The position numbers were made by a program, and so were the translations under genes. DNA of 64,000 bases from Nocardioides ungokensis (GTDB lineage: Bacteria > Actinomycetota > Actinomycetes > Propionibacteriales > Nocardioidaceae). Every line of letters starts with the position of its first letter. Position 1 is the stretch's first letter. The stretch is from contig NZ_CP059164.1 of NCBI RefSeq assembly GCF_013466985.1, positions 4,535,001 through 4,599,000 of the forward strand, in the 5' to 3' direction. Shown here one piece after another: positions 52,290 through 61,307 of the stretch. The notes beneath the pieces are model-generated. The model searched no databases. It was not told where the DNA came from and saw only the letters and a program-made list of their open reading frames with translations.

Positions 52290-54738
52290 TCAGGCGAAGC
52301 AGACGAACGGCGCGGGGGGTGCGGCCGGGTCGGGCTCCGGCAGCGCCGCGGCCAGCGCGCCGGCGGGGTCGACGCCGGAGGCGAGCCCCTGGTGGACCCG
52401 GACCAGCACGTCGTGGGCCACCCGGTCGGAGACGGCGGCCGTGGAGGCCAGCACGCACCGGCTGCCGGCGTGCAGCCAGGCCCCCGTCATCCCGATCAGC
52501 TCCTCGCCGCCCCGCACGGTCGATCTGCCCAGCTCGCAGGCCGAGAGCAGCACGACGTCGGGGACCGCGGGCAGCTGGTCGACGTCGAAGCCGAACCACG
52601 GCCCGTCCTCGAGCTCGAGGCCGGAGAACATCGGGTTCTCCGCGGAGTGGCGACCGTGCGCGGCCACGTGGAGCACGTCGACGTCGGCCGCGAGCCGGGA
52701 GACCGACGTGGCCGTCGCAACCGGGCCCGTCAGGACCGTGGGCCGCTCCCACGCGCGGGCGGCCACCGCCACCTCGTCGGCCGCCCGGTCGACGCGGGGT
52801 CCGGCGACGAACCCCGCCCGGCCGGTCCGCAACGGGGTCGCCTGACGGGCCAGCCAGGCGGTCGCCGACTGGGCCACGACGAGCGGCCGCCCGGCGTACC
52901 CGGGCAGCAGCGTCCAGGGCACGCCCGCCAGCACGCCCGACGGGGTCAGCACGACCCGGCGGTCGCCGACCGCGGCCAGCACCGGCGCGACCAGCAGCCG
53001 CCCGAGGTCGGTCAGGCGTGCCTGGAGCGCCCCGCGGACGAAGGCCGCGAGCGGGTCCGGCAGGTCCGAGGCCGCCATGTCGAGGTCCGGGAGCAGCCCG
53101 TCCAGGAGCGGGTCGAGGGCGGCCCGGTCACCGAGGTCCACCCGCTCGACGGCCGAGTCCGTGACGACCAGGGCCACGGCCCGGGCGGCGGTGACGACGT
53201 AGGCGACCAGGGCGGTCCCGGGTCCCAGCGCACCACCCAGCTCGGCCAGCGAGAGCGGGTCGACCACCGCCCCGGACCCGCGGTGCTGCCAGGCCCGCTC
53301 CCGGATCCGCTGCCGCAGCTCCGCCTCCCGCTGGGGGGGTGTACGCCGGTCCCCCTCGGCCTGCGTCAGCGCCCGCAGCTCGGTCAGGTCGGCCACCAGC
53401 GCCTCGTCCTGCGGGGCCCGCACCGGCTGGATCCGGCTGGCCAGCATCCGGGCCCGCTCCGACCACTCGAACAGTACGTCGGACCGTCCCGACTCGACGG
53501 CGAGCGCCAGGCCGCGGACCGCGAGCCGGGTGCCGTGGCCCACCACGGAGGTCTGGAGGTCCAGGCTCCCGAAGGAGCTCTGCCAGGAGTGCAGGTCGGC
53601 CAGGCCGGATCGCACGTGGCGCAGGGCGTCGGACCGGCGCCCCCGCCGCTCGGCCAGCTCGGCCCGCACGTCACGGCCGAGGAGGCGGACGGCCAGCGGC
53701 GCCGTGCCCTCCGCGCCGACGCGGCCCAGGCGCGCCGCTGCGAGGTCGAGCTGCCCCCGCCGGGTGAGCACCCGGCCGGCCTGGAGCCGCACCGCGGTCG
53801 CGCCCCAGCGCAGCCCCTGCTCGTCCAGCTCCCGCTCCAGGACGTCACCGCGCTCCAGCAGCGACGGCCCGGCGCGACCGAGACCGACCTGGGCCGCCAG
53901 GCCCTGGGCCTCGGCGCGCGCCCGCCAGGCCTCCGCGTCCGCGAGCCGGAACCGCCGCGCCGCCGCGCGGGCGGCCTCGAGCGCCCGGCGCGGGTCGTCG
54001 AGCAGCAACGTGCGGGCGAGCGCCAGCTCGGCCTCGCCGCGACGCTGGTGCATCCGCCGCCGGCCGAAGGCCCGGGCGGCCTCCTGCAGGGCCTGGCGCC
54101 CCTCCCGGACCAGCCCGGCCGCGAGCAGCACCTCGGCGCGGTCCTGGCTCACCGTCGCCGCCATCACCGGCGACATCGCCTCCAGGATCGGCGCGCTCTC
54201 CCCCATGTGCTCCAGGGCGCCGATCAGGTCCCCGAGGAGGAAGCACGCGTAGCCGAGGTTGTGGGTGGCGATCGCGGCCTCGCGCTCCTTGCCCGCGCCG
54301 CGCCAGTAGTCCCGGGCGTGCGCGAAGTCCGCCCGGGCCAGGTCGGCACGGTTCTGGGCGAGGTAGACCCCACCCCGGTTGACGTGGGCGGTGCCGAGCT
54401 CGTCGGGGTCGCGCAGCGAGCCGATCGCCTCGCTGAACCCCGACAGCGCCTCGGCCACCCGACCCCGGCGCAGGTGCAGCATGGCGAGCTGGCACTGCAC
54501 GATCCCGCGGTCTCCGCGCCGAGTCCCGGCTCGGCCAGGACCGCGGTGCACCGGTCGAACGCCGCGCCGGCTCACCCGTCTCGTACTCCAGGAACGCGCG
54601 GCTGGCCTGCACCCGGGCGGCGAGGTCCGCGTCGGTGGCCTGCTCGGCGGCGCGCTCGAGCAGCCGGTCGGCCTGGGTGAAGCGGCGCGCGTTCAGCGCC
54701 GCGACGGCTCGCCGGTGCAGCTCGTCCGCGGGAGGCAC
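52290..54738 (-). CDS. TPR-CHAT protease (two frameshifts)
   Basis: About 816 residues. The N-terminal two thirds are TPR-like helical repeats (RRAVAALNARRFTQADRLLE, QLAMLHLRRGRVAEALSGFS, THNLGYACFLLGDLIGALEH, RAEVLLAAGLVREGRQALQE). The C-terminus is a CHAT caspase-like domain with the His in VLHVAAHGRHSAENP and the Cys in VVLLSACELGRSTVRGGEE. Both catalytic residues are present. The frame changes near 54562-54571 and 54504-54511, each from one missing base (AAFDRCTAVLAEPGLGAET lies in the third frame between them). It is the last gene of the sigma-subtilase operon, 18 bases after the subtilase. No signal peptide, so it is intracellular. Confidence 0.83.
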
Positions 54739-54756
54739 CCCGTCATCATGGCCCTC

Positions 54757-56308
54757 TCAGCGCCTGATGGTCGTGAGTTCCTCGATCGCAGCCCACGCCC
54801 GCGCCACGGCGTCCTGGGCGGTGACCGCCTCGTCCGCCCCGCCCAGGGACGGGGCGAGGGCCGCCGCCAGCCGCCCGGCGAGCAGCGGTGCGGCGAACGA
54901 CGTACCGCTCCACACGCGAAGCCGCCGCGGAGTCGTCGGGTCGATGCACTCCCGGACCCGGCCGTAGGCGCGGGTGCGGGCCAGCGGGAGCAGCCCGCCC
55001 TGGAACGCCGGGATGGTGCTGACCACCGCCGCTCCGGGGACCCAGGCGCGCACCCACGGGCCCGCGTTGGTGAAGAGCGCGTCGGTCCGCAGGTTGGGGT
55101 TGAGCGCGCCGACCGACACGACCGGCACCACCGAGCCGTCGACCGGCCCGTCCGCGTCGGACCACGGCGCGAAGGCGGCCGGGAAGGAGGGCCGGCTGGT
55201 GGCGTCGTTGCCGGCCGAGCAGACCACGATGGTGCCGAGGCGGCCGAGCTCGACGAGGAGGTCACGCAGCGTCGGATCGAACAGGTCGTCCTCGGGGTCT
55301 CGTGGTAGTAGCCCATCGAGAGGCTGAGGACGTCGACCGCCGGCCCCCGGGGCGCCCCTCGGCGTGCCGGCTGGACCAGCTCGAGGACCTGCGCGAGGGC
55401 GGCGATCCAGTCCGACTCGACCAGCGGCCCCTCGGACGGACCACCCGCCACGACAGGATGTCGGCGTCCGGGCAGGCCTGATGCACCATGCCGGCGATGA
55501 ACGTGCCGTGGCCCGACACCGGGTCGATGGAGCCGTCGAGCGGGCCGAGCAGGTCGCCGTGCTCCTCCGGGTCGGTGGCGGGGTCGTAGCCGATCGGCCG
55601 ACCGTCCACGGCGACCGTCTCGTCCACGACCCGTCGAGCCACGAGTGCGCGCCCACCCCGGTGTCGAGGATGGCGACGACGGGGCGGCGCCCGGTCAGGT
55701 CGGCGTCGGCGCGACGGTACGGCGGCGGCCCGACGTAGGCGACCGGCTGGCGGCCGCCCTGCCCCGGCAGCCCGTACGTCGTGGACGGGTGGCTCATCTC
55801 GACCGGGTGGCTTATCTCGATCGGGTGCGACATCTCGATGGGATGCTCATCTCGATCGGGTTCGGCGTGACGTCGCGGGAGAGCACGACATGCTCGAGCC
55901 CCAGCCCCTCACCGCGTCGTTGCCGAACTGCGCCCGCGTCTGCTGCAGCAGCGTCCAGCCGTCGGGAGCGATGGTGGCCTCCCCGGACGCGACCCGGATG
56001 TCGACCGCGCGGACGGCGTACTTCAACCCCGCCGTCCTCGGGTCCTCGGGGCGGGGCACGACCTCCCACTTCAGGGGCCGCGCGACGGCCCGCAGGACCT
56101 CGAGCGCCCCCTCGAAGTCGACCGACGCCGACACGAGCACCCGCGGGCCGACGTAGACCGTGGGTCGTGGGTCCACCCCCTTGACCGTGATCGCCGTCCC
56201 GGGGTCGAGGACCCGGCCCTGGACGGGGGCCAGGGTCGACCTCGGCGGCACGGCCGGCTCGCGGTCGAGGGGCTTGCGGGCGCGGGGCTGGTCGTCCGAG
56301 GGCTGCAT
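54757..56308 (-). CDS. Intracellular S8 subtilase with novel N-terminal domain (five frameshifts)
   Basis: About 518 residues after repair. The N-terminal 150 residues (PAVPPRSTLAPVQGRVLDPG to QTRAQFGNDAVRG) match nothing I know. A linker of IEMSHP repeats follows, then the protease with Asp (PVVAILDTGVGAHSWL), His (SGHGTFIAGMVHQACPDADI), the oxyanion Asn (VCSAGNDATSRPSFP) and Ser (VWSGTSFAAPLLAG). There is no signal peptide or visible propeptide. One-base deletions lie near 55294-55297, 55431-55438, 55629-55633, 55845-55850 and 55905-55911, mostly in G/C runs; all catalytic motifs survive. It lies between the small protein and the TPR-CHAT gene in one operon. Confidence 0.8.
55789..55860. 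repeat. 18-base tandem repeat (four copies) encoding (E)MSHPI units
   Basis: Four 18-base units, consensus gtggctcatctcgatcgg, run from 55789 to 55860. On the coding strand they read IEMSHP, IEMSHP, IEISHP and VEMSHP. One frameshift of the subtilase lies in the copy at 55843-55860 (AGC-CAT read as AGC-AT). They link the N-terminal domain to the protease and could vary in copy number in frame. Confidence 0.8.
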
Positions 56309-56321
56309 GGCGTCCGTCCGG

Positions 56322-56792
56322 TCAGATCTCGAAGGCAGGCGTGGCGATGGCCACCCGGCTGTGGTCGCGCGGCTCGAGCCTCAGCTGAAGCTGTCCGACG
56401 GGCAGGTCGACCAGCACGAACCGGCCGCTGTCGCCGACGTCGCTGACCACGGAGTCCTCGCGCCCGTTGGGGGCGGTGCGGATCGCGTGCACCGTCATGG
56501 GCTGCGGCGGCACGATCCAGCCGTCCACCCGGGACACCTCGCCCTCGACGGCGATCCGCAGCAGCAGGTCGGTGTCGCCGTAGACGAAGCGCAGCGTGTA
56601 CGCCGTGGCGCCGCGGGCTCCCGCCAGCGAGGTGGCCCGCTCGACCAGCTCCATCAGCTCCAGGTCCACGTCGGACGCGGCCAGCGCGGCCGCGGCCTGC
56701 ATCCGGGCCACCAGCTCGTCGGGGACCGGGTCGCGCTGCTCCCACACCCGGCGTACGACGTCGAGCAGGTCCTCGCGGCTCATCTCGCTCAT
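56322..56792 (-). CDS. Small protein between sigma factor and subtilase, putative sigma regulator or protease substrate
   Basis: This 156-residue protein has an acidic helical N-terminal half (REDLLDVVRRVWEQRDPVPD, ELVARMQAAAALAASDVDLE, LMELVERATSLAG) and a beta-rich C-terminal half (AYTLRFVYGDTDLLLRIAVE, GRFVLVDLPVGQLQLRLEP) that looks like a small Ig- or transthyretin-like fold. There is no zinc anti-sigma motif and no membrane span. ATG 56792 shares one base with the sigma stop (TGATG), so the two proteins are made together. By position it could sequester the sigma factor and be cut by a downstream protease, but this is inference. Confidence 0.6.
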   Translation of the reverse strand: MSEMSREDLLDVVRRVWEQRDPVPDELVARMQAAAALAASDVDLELMELVERATSLAGARGATAYTLRFVYGDTDLLLRIAVEGEVSRVDGWIVPPQPMTVHAIRTAPNGREDSVVSDVGDSGRFVLVDLPVGQLQLRLEPRDHSRVAIATPAFEI

Positions 56793-57445
56793 CAGCACTC
56801 ACCTGCTTCGATCAGGGCCACCCGCAGCTTGGCCAGGCAGCGTCCCCGGGTGGGGCCGATGCTGCCGACGGGCATGCCGAGGTCGGCCGCCAGCTGCGCG
56901 TAGTCGGGACGGTTGGTGAACGCGACCACCCGCAACAGCCGCTGGCACCGCGGCGGCAGCGCGTCGACCGCGTCCCACAGGGCGCGCCGCTGCTCGTGCG
57001 CGACGACCTCCGTCTCGGCGGAGGTCTGGCGCGGCAGCCGCGGCGCGAGGTGCTGGTCCTCGACCGGGGTCGCACGCTCGCGGGAGGCGTGGACGCGCCA
57101 GGCCTCGCGGCGGGCCGTCGTGGTCAGCCAGCCGCCCACGGCGGCGGGGTCGCGGATCGCGTCCCGGCGGCGGACCAGCGCCAGCCAGCTGGCCTGGATC
57201 ACGTCCTCGGCCACGTCGGCCGGCAGCCGGTAGGCCCGGACGACGTGCCACAGCACCGGGGTCATCAGCCTGACCAGGTCGTCCAACGCGGCCGGGTCGC
57301 CGTCCGACCAGCGCGCGAAGCGGTCGGCAGCCTGCGCCCACGGCTCGTCCGTCCCCCCATGACGGGGCGCCGCCCCCGGAGGTGCCCCCGACGCCGGCAC
57401 CGCCGCCGCCCCCGTCGTACGGCCGACTGGCTCCCGTACACCCAT
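56792..57445 (-). CDS. ECF-like RNA polymerase sigma factor
   Basis: This 217-residue protein has an Ala/Pro/Gly-rich lead of about 40 residues. Region 2 follows (WSDGDPAALDDLVRLMTPVL, WHVVRAYRLPADVAEDVIQA, SWLALVRRRDAIRDPAAVGG, WLTTTARREAWRV), then region 4 (DALPPRCQRLLRVVAFTNRP, DYAQLAADLGMPVGSIGPTR). Region 3 is absent, as in ECF factors. ATG 57445 is chosen; GTG 57454 is three codons upstream. It is the first gene of the operon with the small protein, subtilase and TPR-CHAT. A near-palindrome lies just upstream at 57462-57481. Confidence 0.85.
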   Translation of the reverse strand: MGVREPVGRTTGAAAVPASGAPPGAAPRHGGTDEPWAQAADRFARWSDGDPAALDDLVRLMTPVLWHVVRAYRLPADVAEDVIQASWLALVRRRDAIRDPAAVGGWLTTTARREAWRVHASRERATPVEDQHLAPRLPRQTSAETEVVAHEQRRALWDAVDALPPRCQRLLRVVAFTNRPDYAQLAADLGMPVGSIGPTRGRCLAKLRVALIEAGEC

Positions 57446-57461
57446 CGCGCTCACATCCCCG

Positions 57462-57481
57462 TGGAGGGCCCCGGGCCCCTC
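57462..57481. promoter_or_regulatory. Near-palindrome upstream of the sigma factor gene
   Basis: GGAGGGCCCCGGGCCCCTCC has 10-base arms with eight matching pairs, 17 bases before the chosen sigma start. It could be an operator, a leader hairpin or part of an autoregulated promoter for the divergent sigma and FemX genes. Confidence 0.35.
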
Positions 57482-57558
57482 CTGATACGTCTGCGGCCCA
57501 GACTGGCACCAATTCGGCCGCTCCGGCGGCGAACCGACCACCCCGGTAGCCTCGGCCC

Positions 57559-58728
57559 GTGACTTCCCCGCCCCGGACCCCCGGCCCACTCACCGTGCGC
57601 GAGGTGACCGAGGACCAGCACCTCGACTTCATCCGCGGCCGCCGCTCCGCGAGCTTCCTGCAGACCCCGGCGTGGGGCCGGGTGAAGTCCGAGTGGCGCC
57701 GGGAGTCCCTCGGCTTCTTCCGCGGCGACGACCTGGTGGGCGTCGGGCTGGTGCTCTACCGCCAGCTGCCGAAGGTCAAGCGCTACCTGGCCTACCTGCC
57801 CGAGGGGCCGGTCATCGACTGGTCCGACGACGACCTCTCCGCGTGGCTGACGCCGATGACCGAGCACCTGCGGTCCCGCGGCGCCTTCGGGGTCCGCATG
57901 GGCCCGCCGGTGGTGACCCGCCGCTGGAGCGCGGCCCAGGTCAAGGAGGGCATCGCCGACGACGCGGTGCGCCGCCTCGGCGAGGTGCCCCCCTCCGAGC
58001 GCGACCACACCGGCGCGCGCGTGGTCTCGCAGCTCTGCGAGCTGGGCTGGCGCCTGCAGGCGGTCGAGGGCGGCTTCGCGGCCGGCCAGCCGCAGTACAA
58101 CTTCCAGATCCCGCTGCGGACCCCGGAGGGCGAGCCGCGCACCGAGGACGACGTCCTCAAGGGCATGAACCAGCTGTGGCGCCGCAACATCAAGAAGGCG
58201 GCCAAGGAGGGCGTCGAGGTCTCCTCGTCGACCACCGCCGCCGAGGCAGCCGAGAGCCTGCAGGCGTTCCACGAGCTCTACGTGCACACCGCCGAGCGCG
58301 ACCACTTCACCCCGCGGCCGCTGTCGTACTTCCGGACCATGGTCGAGGCCCTCGGCTCGGAGGAGCCCGACCGGATCCGGCTCTACCTCGCCCGCCACGA
58401 GGGCGACCTGGTCGCCGCCACGATCGCGATCCGGGTCGGCGGCCACGCGTGGTACTCCTACGGGGCGTCGTCGACCGAGAAGCGGGAGGTGCGCGGCTCC
58501 AACGCCGTCCAGTGGGCGATGATCCGCGACGCACTGGCGGCCGGCGCCGACGTCTACGACCTGCGCGGCATCACCGACACCCTCGACCCCGAGGACTCGC
58601 ACGTCGGCCTGATCCAGTTCAAGGTCGGCACCGGCGGCGAGGCGGTGGAGTACGCCGGCGAGTGGGACCTGCCGCTCAACAAGCCGTTGTACGCGGCGTT
58701 CGACCTCTACATGAAGCGCAGGGGCTGA
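57559..58728 (+). CDS. FemX/FemAB-like peptidoglycan bridge aminoacyltransferase
   Basis: This 389-residue protein has the double GNAT-like fold of Fem enzymes: FIRGRRSASFLQTPAWGRVK, YRQLPKVKRYLAYLPEGPVI, LWRRNIKKAAKEGVEV, YFRTMVEALGSEEPDRIRLY, HAWYSYGASSTEKREVRGSN and the end DLRGITDTLDPEDSHVGLIQ, FKVGTGGEAVEYAGEWDLPL. It transfers an amino acid from aminoacyl-tRNA to a lipid II peptide in relatives; in actinobacteria often Gly or Ser. TAGCCT ends six bases before the GTG, so the mRNA is likely leaderless. The next gene follows after four bases. Confidence 0.86.
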   Translation: MTSPPRTPGPLTVREVTEDQHLDFIRGRRSASFLQTPAWGRVKSEWRRESLGFFRGDDLVGVGLVLYRQLPKVKRYLAYLPEGPVIDWSDDDLSAWLTPMTEHLRSRGAFGVRMGPPVVTRRWSAAQVKEGIADDAVRRLGEVPPSERDHTGARVVSQLCELGWRLQAVEGGFAAGQPQYNFQIPLRTPEGEPRTEDDVLKGMNQLWRRNIKKAAKEGVEVSSSTTAAEAAESLQAFHELYVHTAERDHFTPRPLSYFRTMVEALGSEEPDRIRLYLARHEGDLVAATIAIRVGGHAWYSYGASSTEKREVRGSNAVQWAMIRDALAAGADVYDLRGITDTLDPEDSHVGLIQFKVGTGGEAVEYAGEWDLPLNKPLYAAFDLYMKRRG

Positions 58729-58732
58729 TCCG

Positions 58733-59830
58733 ATGAGCCTGACCCTCACCGTCGACGGCGAGCGCTGGCGCTCCCACCTGCGCGAGGTCGCCGCGGCCAC
58801 CCCCGGCCTGGTCCCCGTCGCCAAGGGCAACGGCTACGGCTTCACCCTGGGCCGGCTCGCCCGCAAGACGCAGTGGCTGCGCGACCAGGGCCTCCACGAC
58901 AAGGGACTGGGTGGGGACACCCTCGCCGTCGGCACGTACGACGAGCTCCCGCACGTGGCGACCCGCTTCGACGGCGACCTGTTGGTCCTCACGCCCTGGC
59001 GGCCCTTCGGCAGCGCGCTGGAGACCGACCCCGCCCTGTCGTCGCGGATCATCCACACCGTCGGCCGGGTCTCCGACCTGGCGGACCTGCTGGCGCGCCA
59101 GCCCGACGCCCGGCTGGTGCTGGAGCGGGTGACCAGCATGCTGCGCCACGGCCTGTCCGCCCGCGACCTGTGGACCGCGGCCGCGATGATGCGCGACCAC
59201 CCGCAGGCGCGCCTCGAGGGGGTCGCGCTGCACCTGCCGCTGGCCCACGGCTCCCACCTGCCCGAGGTCAGCCGGCTGATGAACGACGTCGTGGCCGCCG
59301 AGCTCCCCGAGGGCCCGGGAGCCACCACGGTCTGGGTCAGCCACCTGACCCGCGACGAGCTCGACCGGCTGCGTACCTCCTACCCGGACTTCACGATCCG
59401 GCCGCGGATCGGGACCGACCTGTGGCTCGGGGACCGGGACGCCCTCCGGGTCACCTCGACCGTCCTCGACGTGCACCCGGTCGCCCGGGGTGACGTCTAC
59501 GGCTACCGCGGCCGTACCGCACCGAAGGCCGGCCACATCCTGGTCGTGAGCGGCGGCACCGCCCACGGCATCGGCCTGGAGGCCCCGACCGGCGAGTCGA
59601 CGCTGCGGGCCCGGGCGGCCACGCTGGCCCGCGGCGGGCTGGACGCCGCCGGCTTCGTGCGCTCGCCGTTCTCGATCGACGGCAAGCAGCGGCTCTTCGC
59701 CGAGCCCCCGCACATGCAGGCCTCGATGCTCTTCATCCCCCGCGGCGCCCACGTGCCGGCGGTCGGCGATCCGGTCGACGTGCGGGTGCGGTTCACCGCC
59801 ACCGCCTTCGACCGGGTGCTGGTCAGCTGA
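58733..59830 (+). CDS. Alanine racemase-like PLP enzyme
   Basis: This 365-residue protein starts with the PLP-lysine motif LVPVAKGNGYGFTLGRLA, as in alanine racemase. The C-terminal beta domain has GDVYGYRGRTAPKAGHILVV, FSIDGKQRLFAEPPHMQASM and GDPVDVRVRFTATAFDRVLV. Sequence in between is divergent (TMLRHGLSARDLW-type barrel), and the usual catalytic Tyr motif is not clear, so it may act on another amino acid or bind PLP without racemase activity. It lies four bases after the FemX-like gene, which points to peptidoglycan amino-acid supply. Confidence 0.75.
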   Translation: MSLTLTVDGERWRSHLREVAAATPGLVPVAKGNGYGFTLGRLARKTQWLRDQGLHDKGLGGDTLAVGTYDELPHVATRFDGDLLVLTPWRPFGSALETDPALSSRIIHTVGRVSDLADLLARQPDARLVLERVTSMLRHGLSARDLWTAAAMMRDHPQARLEGVALHLPLAHGSHLPEVSRLMNDVVAAELPEGPGATTVWVSHLTRDELDRLRTSYPDFTIRPRIGTDLWLGDRDALRVTSTVLDVHPVARGDVYGYRGRTAPKAGHILVVSGGTAHGIGLEAPTGESTLRARAATLARGGLDAAGFVRSPFSIDGKQRLFAEPPHMQASMLFIPRGAHVPAVGDPVDVRVRFTATAFDRVLVS

Positions 59831-59864
59831 CCGGTCGCGACCGGCCCAGCGGCCAACCCAGCGA

Positions 59865-61307
59865 TCAACCCAGCGATCGGTCCAGCGCCAGCGACGGGGC
59901 AGCCGGACGGGGTCGCACCCAGTCCGGACCGCGCACCGGGTCGTGCTGCGGCCGGAGCACGTCGCGCACCACGATCCCGACCAGGTAGAGCTCGGCGGCC
60001 ATCCGCACCACGATCGCCACCCAGTAGAACCCGGCGTCACTGCCCGACGCGGGGGCGAGGTAGCCGCCGAGGTACCACCACACGGCCGCGAAGTAGAACA
60101 CCTCGCCGGCCTGCCACACGATCTGGTCGCGCCACCGGGGCCGGGCGAGCGCCGCCAGCGGCAGCAACCACAGGACGTACTGCGGCGAGTAGACCTTGTT
60201 GACCAGCAGGAACCCGGCCACGACCAGGAAGCCGAGCTGTGCCAGGCGCGGGGTCGCCGGGGCGAGCAGGCCGAGCAGCAGCACGCCCACGCACCACGCC
60301 CCGAAGAACAGCCACGAGACGGTGTTGATCGTGTGCACCGCGACCGTGCCGTCGCCCGCCTGGGCGATGACGAGCCAGATCGAGCCGAGGTCGGCGCCGC
60401 GGTCGGAGTTGAAGCTCCAGAAGACCCGCCACTCGGCGGGGCCGCTGAGGTAGGCGGGCAGGTCGGCGACGACCCAGGCCACCGCGGCCGCCACGGCGGC
60501 CAGCACGAACGGTCGCCACTGCCGACGGCGCGCGCAGATGATCAGCAGGCCGCCGAGCAGGAAGAGCGGGTAGAGCTTGGTCGCCGTCCCCAGGCCGATG
60601 AGCACGCCGGTCAGGACCGGCCGGTCCCGCGACCACGCCCAGAGCGCACCGGCCACCAGGCCGACCGACAGCAGGTCCCAGTTGACCAGCGCGGTCAGGG
60701 CGAGCGCCGGTGAGATCGCGAAGATGGCGGCGTCCCACGGACGTCGCCGGTCCACCCCGGCGAGGAACCACGCGGCCAGGATCGCGACCGCGGCGAGGCC
60801 GAGGGCGTTGACCGTGACGAAGAGCCGTGACTCGGCCGTCACGGTCTTGTCGGCGCCCAGCTGGGCCGGGGTCTGGCCGTAGCGGGACTCGATGTCCGGG
60901 GACCCGCTGAGCCAGTGCGTGACCCAGGCGGTCCCCCAGGCCCAGTAGGAGATCCCGACGGGGTACTCCATGACGTGGTAGCGCGCCCGGACCTGCGGGT
61001 CGTCGGTGTAGGGCCAGTTGAGCTCGGCGAACCCGCGGTCGGTGTAGAGGTAGGGCAGGTCGGAGTAGCACATGTGGGAGTAGCGCGCGGTCCCGTTCTG
61101 CCAGGAGTCCTGGTAGCAGTTGTTCTTCTGGACCATCCCCAGCGCGAAGCAGACCGCGGTCAGAGCGAGGACGACGCGCACCGGCGTCCACCACCGGTGC
61201 CGCCCGGCGTGCTCGCCGACCGGGCCGCCGACCCCCTCGCTGAGGGCGGCGATGACCGGGTCGTCGAGCGTCGGGTGGACCCGCGCGTCGTGCCCGCCCC
61301 GCGTCAC
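59865..61307 (-). CDS. Glycosyltransferase family 87 / DUF2029 membrane protein (Rv0051-like)
   Basis: This 480-residue protein has about ten spans and a large loop after the first: VVLALTAVCFALGMVQKNNC, YSDLPYLYTDRGFAELNWPY, YHVMEYPVGISYWAWGTAWV, then SPALALTALVNWDLLSVGLV, GLGTATKLYPLFLLGGLLII and LLVNKVYSPQYVLWLLPLAA. The pattern NWDLLSVGL and TKLYPLFLLGG is typical of GT87 polyprenol-phosphate mannosyltransferases. In M. tuberculosis the homolog Rv0051 also lies next to ponA1. GTG 61307 overlaps the PBP stop (GTGA), so the two are coupled. Confidence 0.84.
   Translation of the reverse strand: MTRGGHDARVHPTLDDPVIAALSEGVGGPVGEHAGRHRWWTPVRVVLALTAVCFALGMVQKNNCYQDSWQNGTARYSHMCYSDLPYLYTDRGFAELNWPYTDDPQVRARYHVMEYPVGISYWAWGTAWVTHWLSGSPDIESRYGQTPAQLGADKTVTAESRLFVTVNALGLAAVAILAAWFLAGVDRRRPWDAAIFAISPALALTALVNWDLLSVGLVAGALWAWSRDRPVLTGVLIGLGTATKLYPLFLLGGLLIICARRRQWRPFVLAAVAAAVAWVVADLPAYLSGPAEWRVFWSFNSDRGADLGSIWLVIAQAGDGTVAVHTINTVSWLFFGAWCVGVLLLGLLAPATPRLAQLGFLVVAGFLLVNKVYSPQYVLWLLPLAALARPRWRDQIVWQAGEVFYFAAVWWYLGGYLAPASGSDAGFYWVAIVVRMAAELYLVGIVVRDVLRPQHDPVRGPDWVRPRPAAPSLALDRSLG

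Noticed and set aside
52290-57445. A CRISPR type III-E locus around the TPR-CHAT gene
   Set aside because: There is no repeat array, no gRAMP/Cas7-11 gene and no Cas1/Cas2 in the window. Only the protease-sigma logic is similar.
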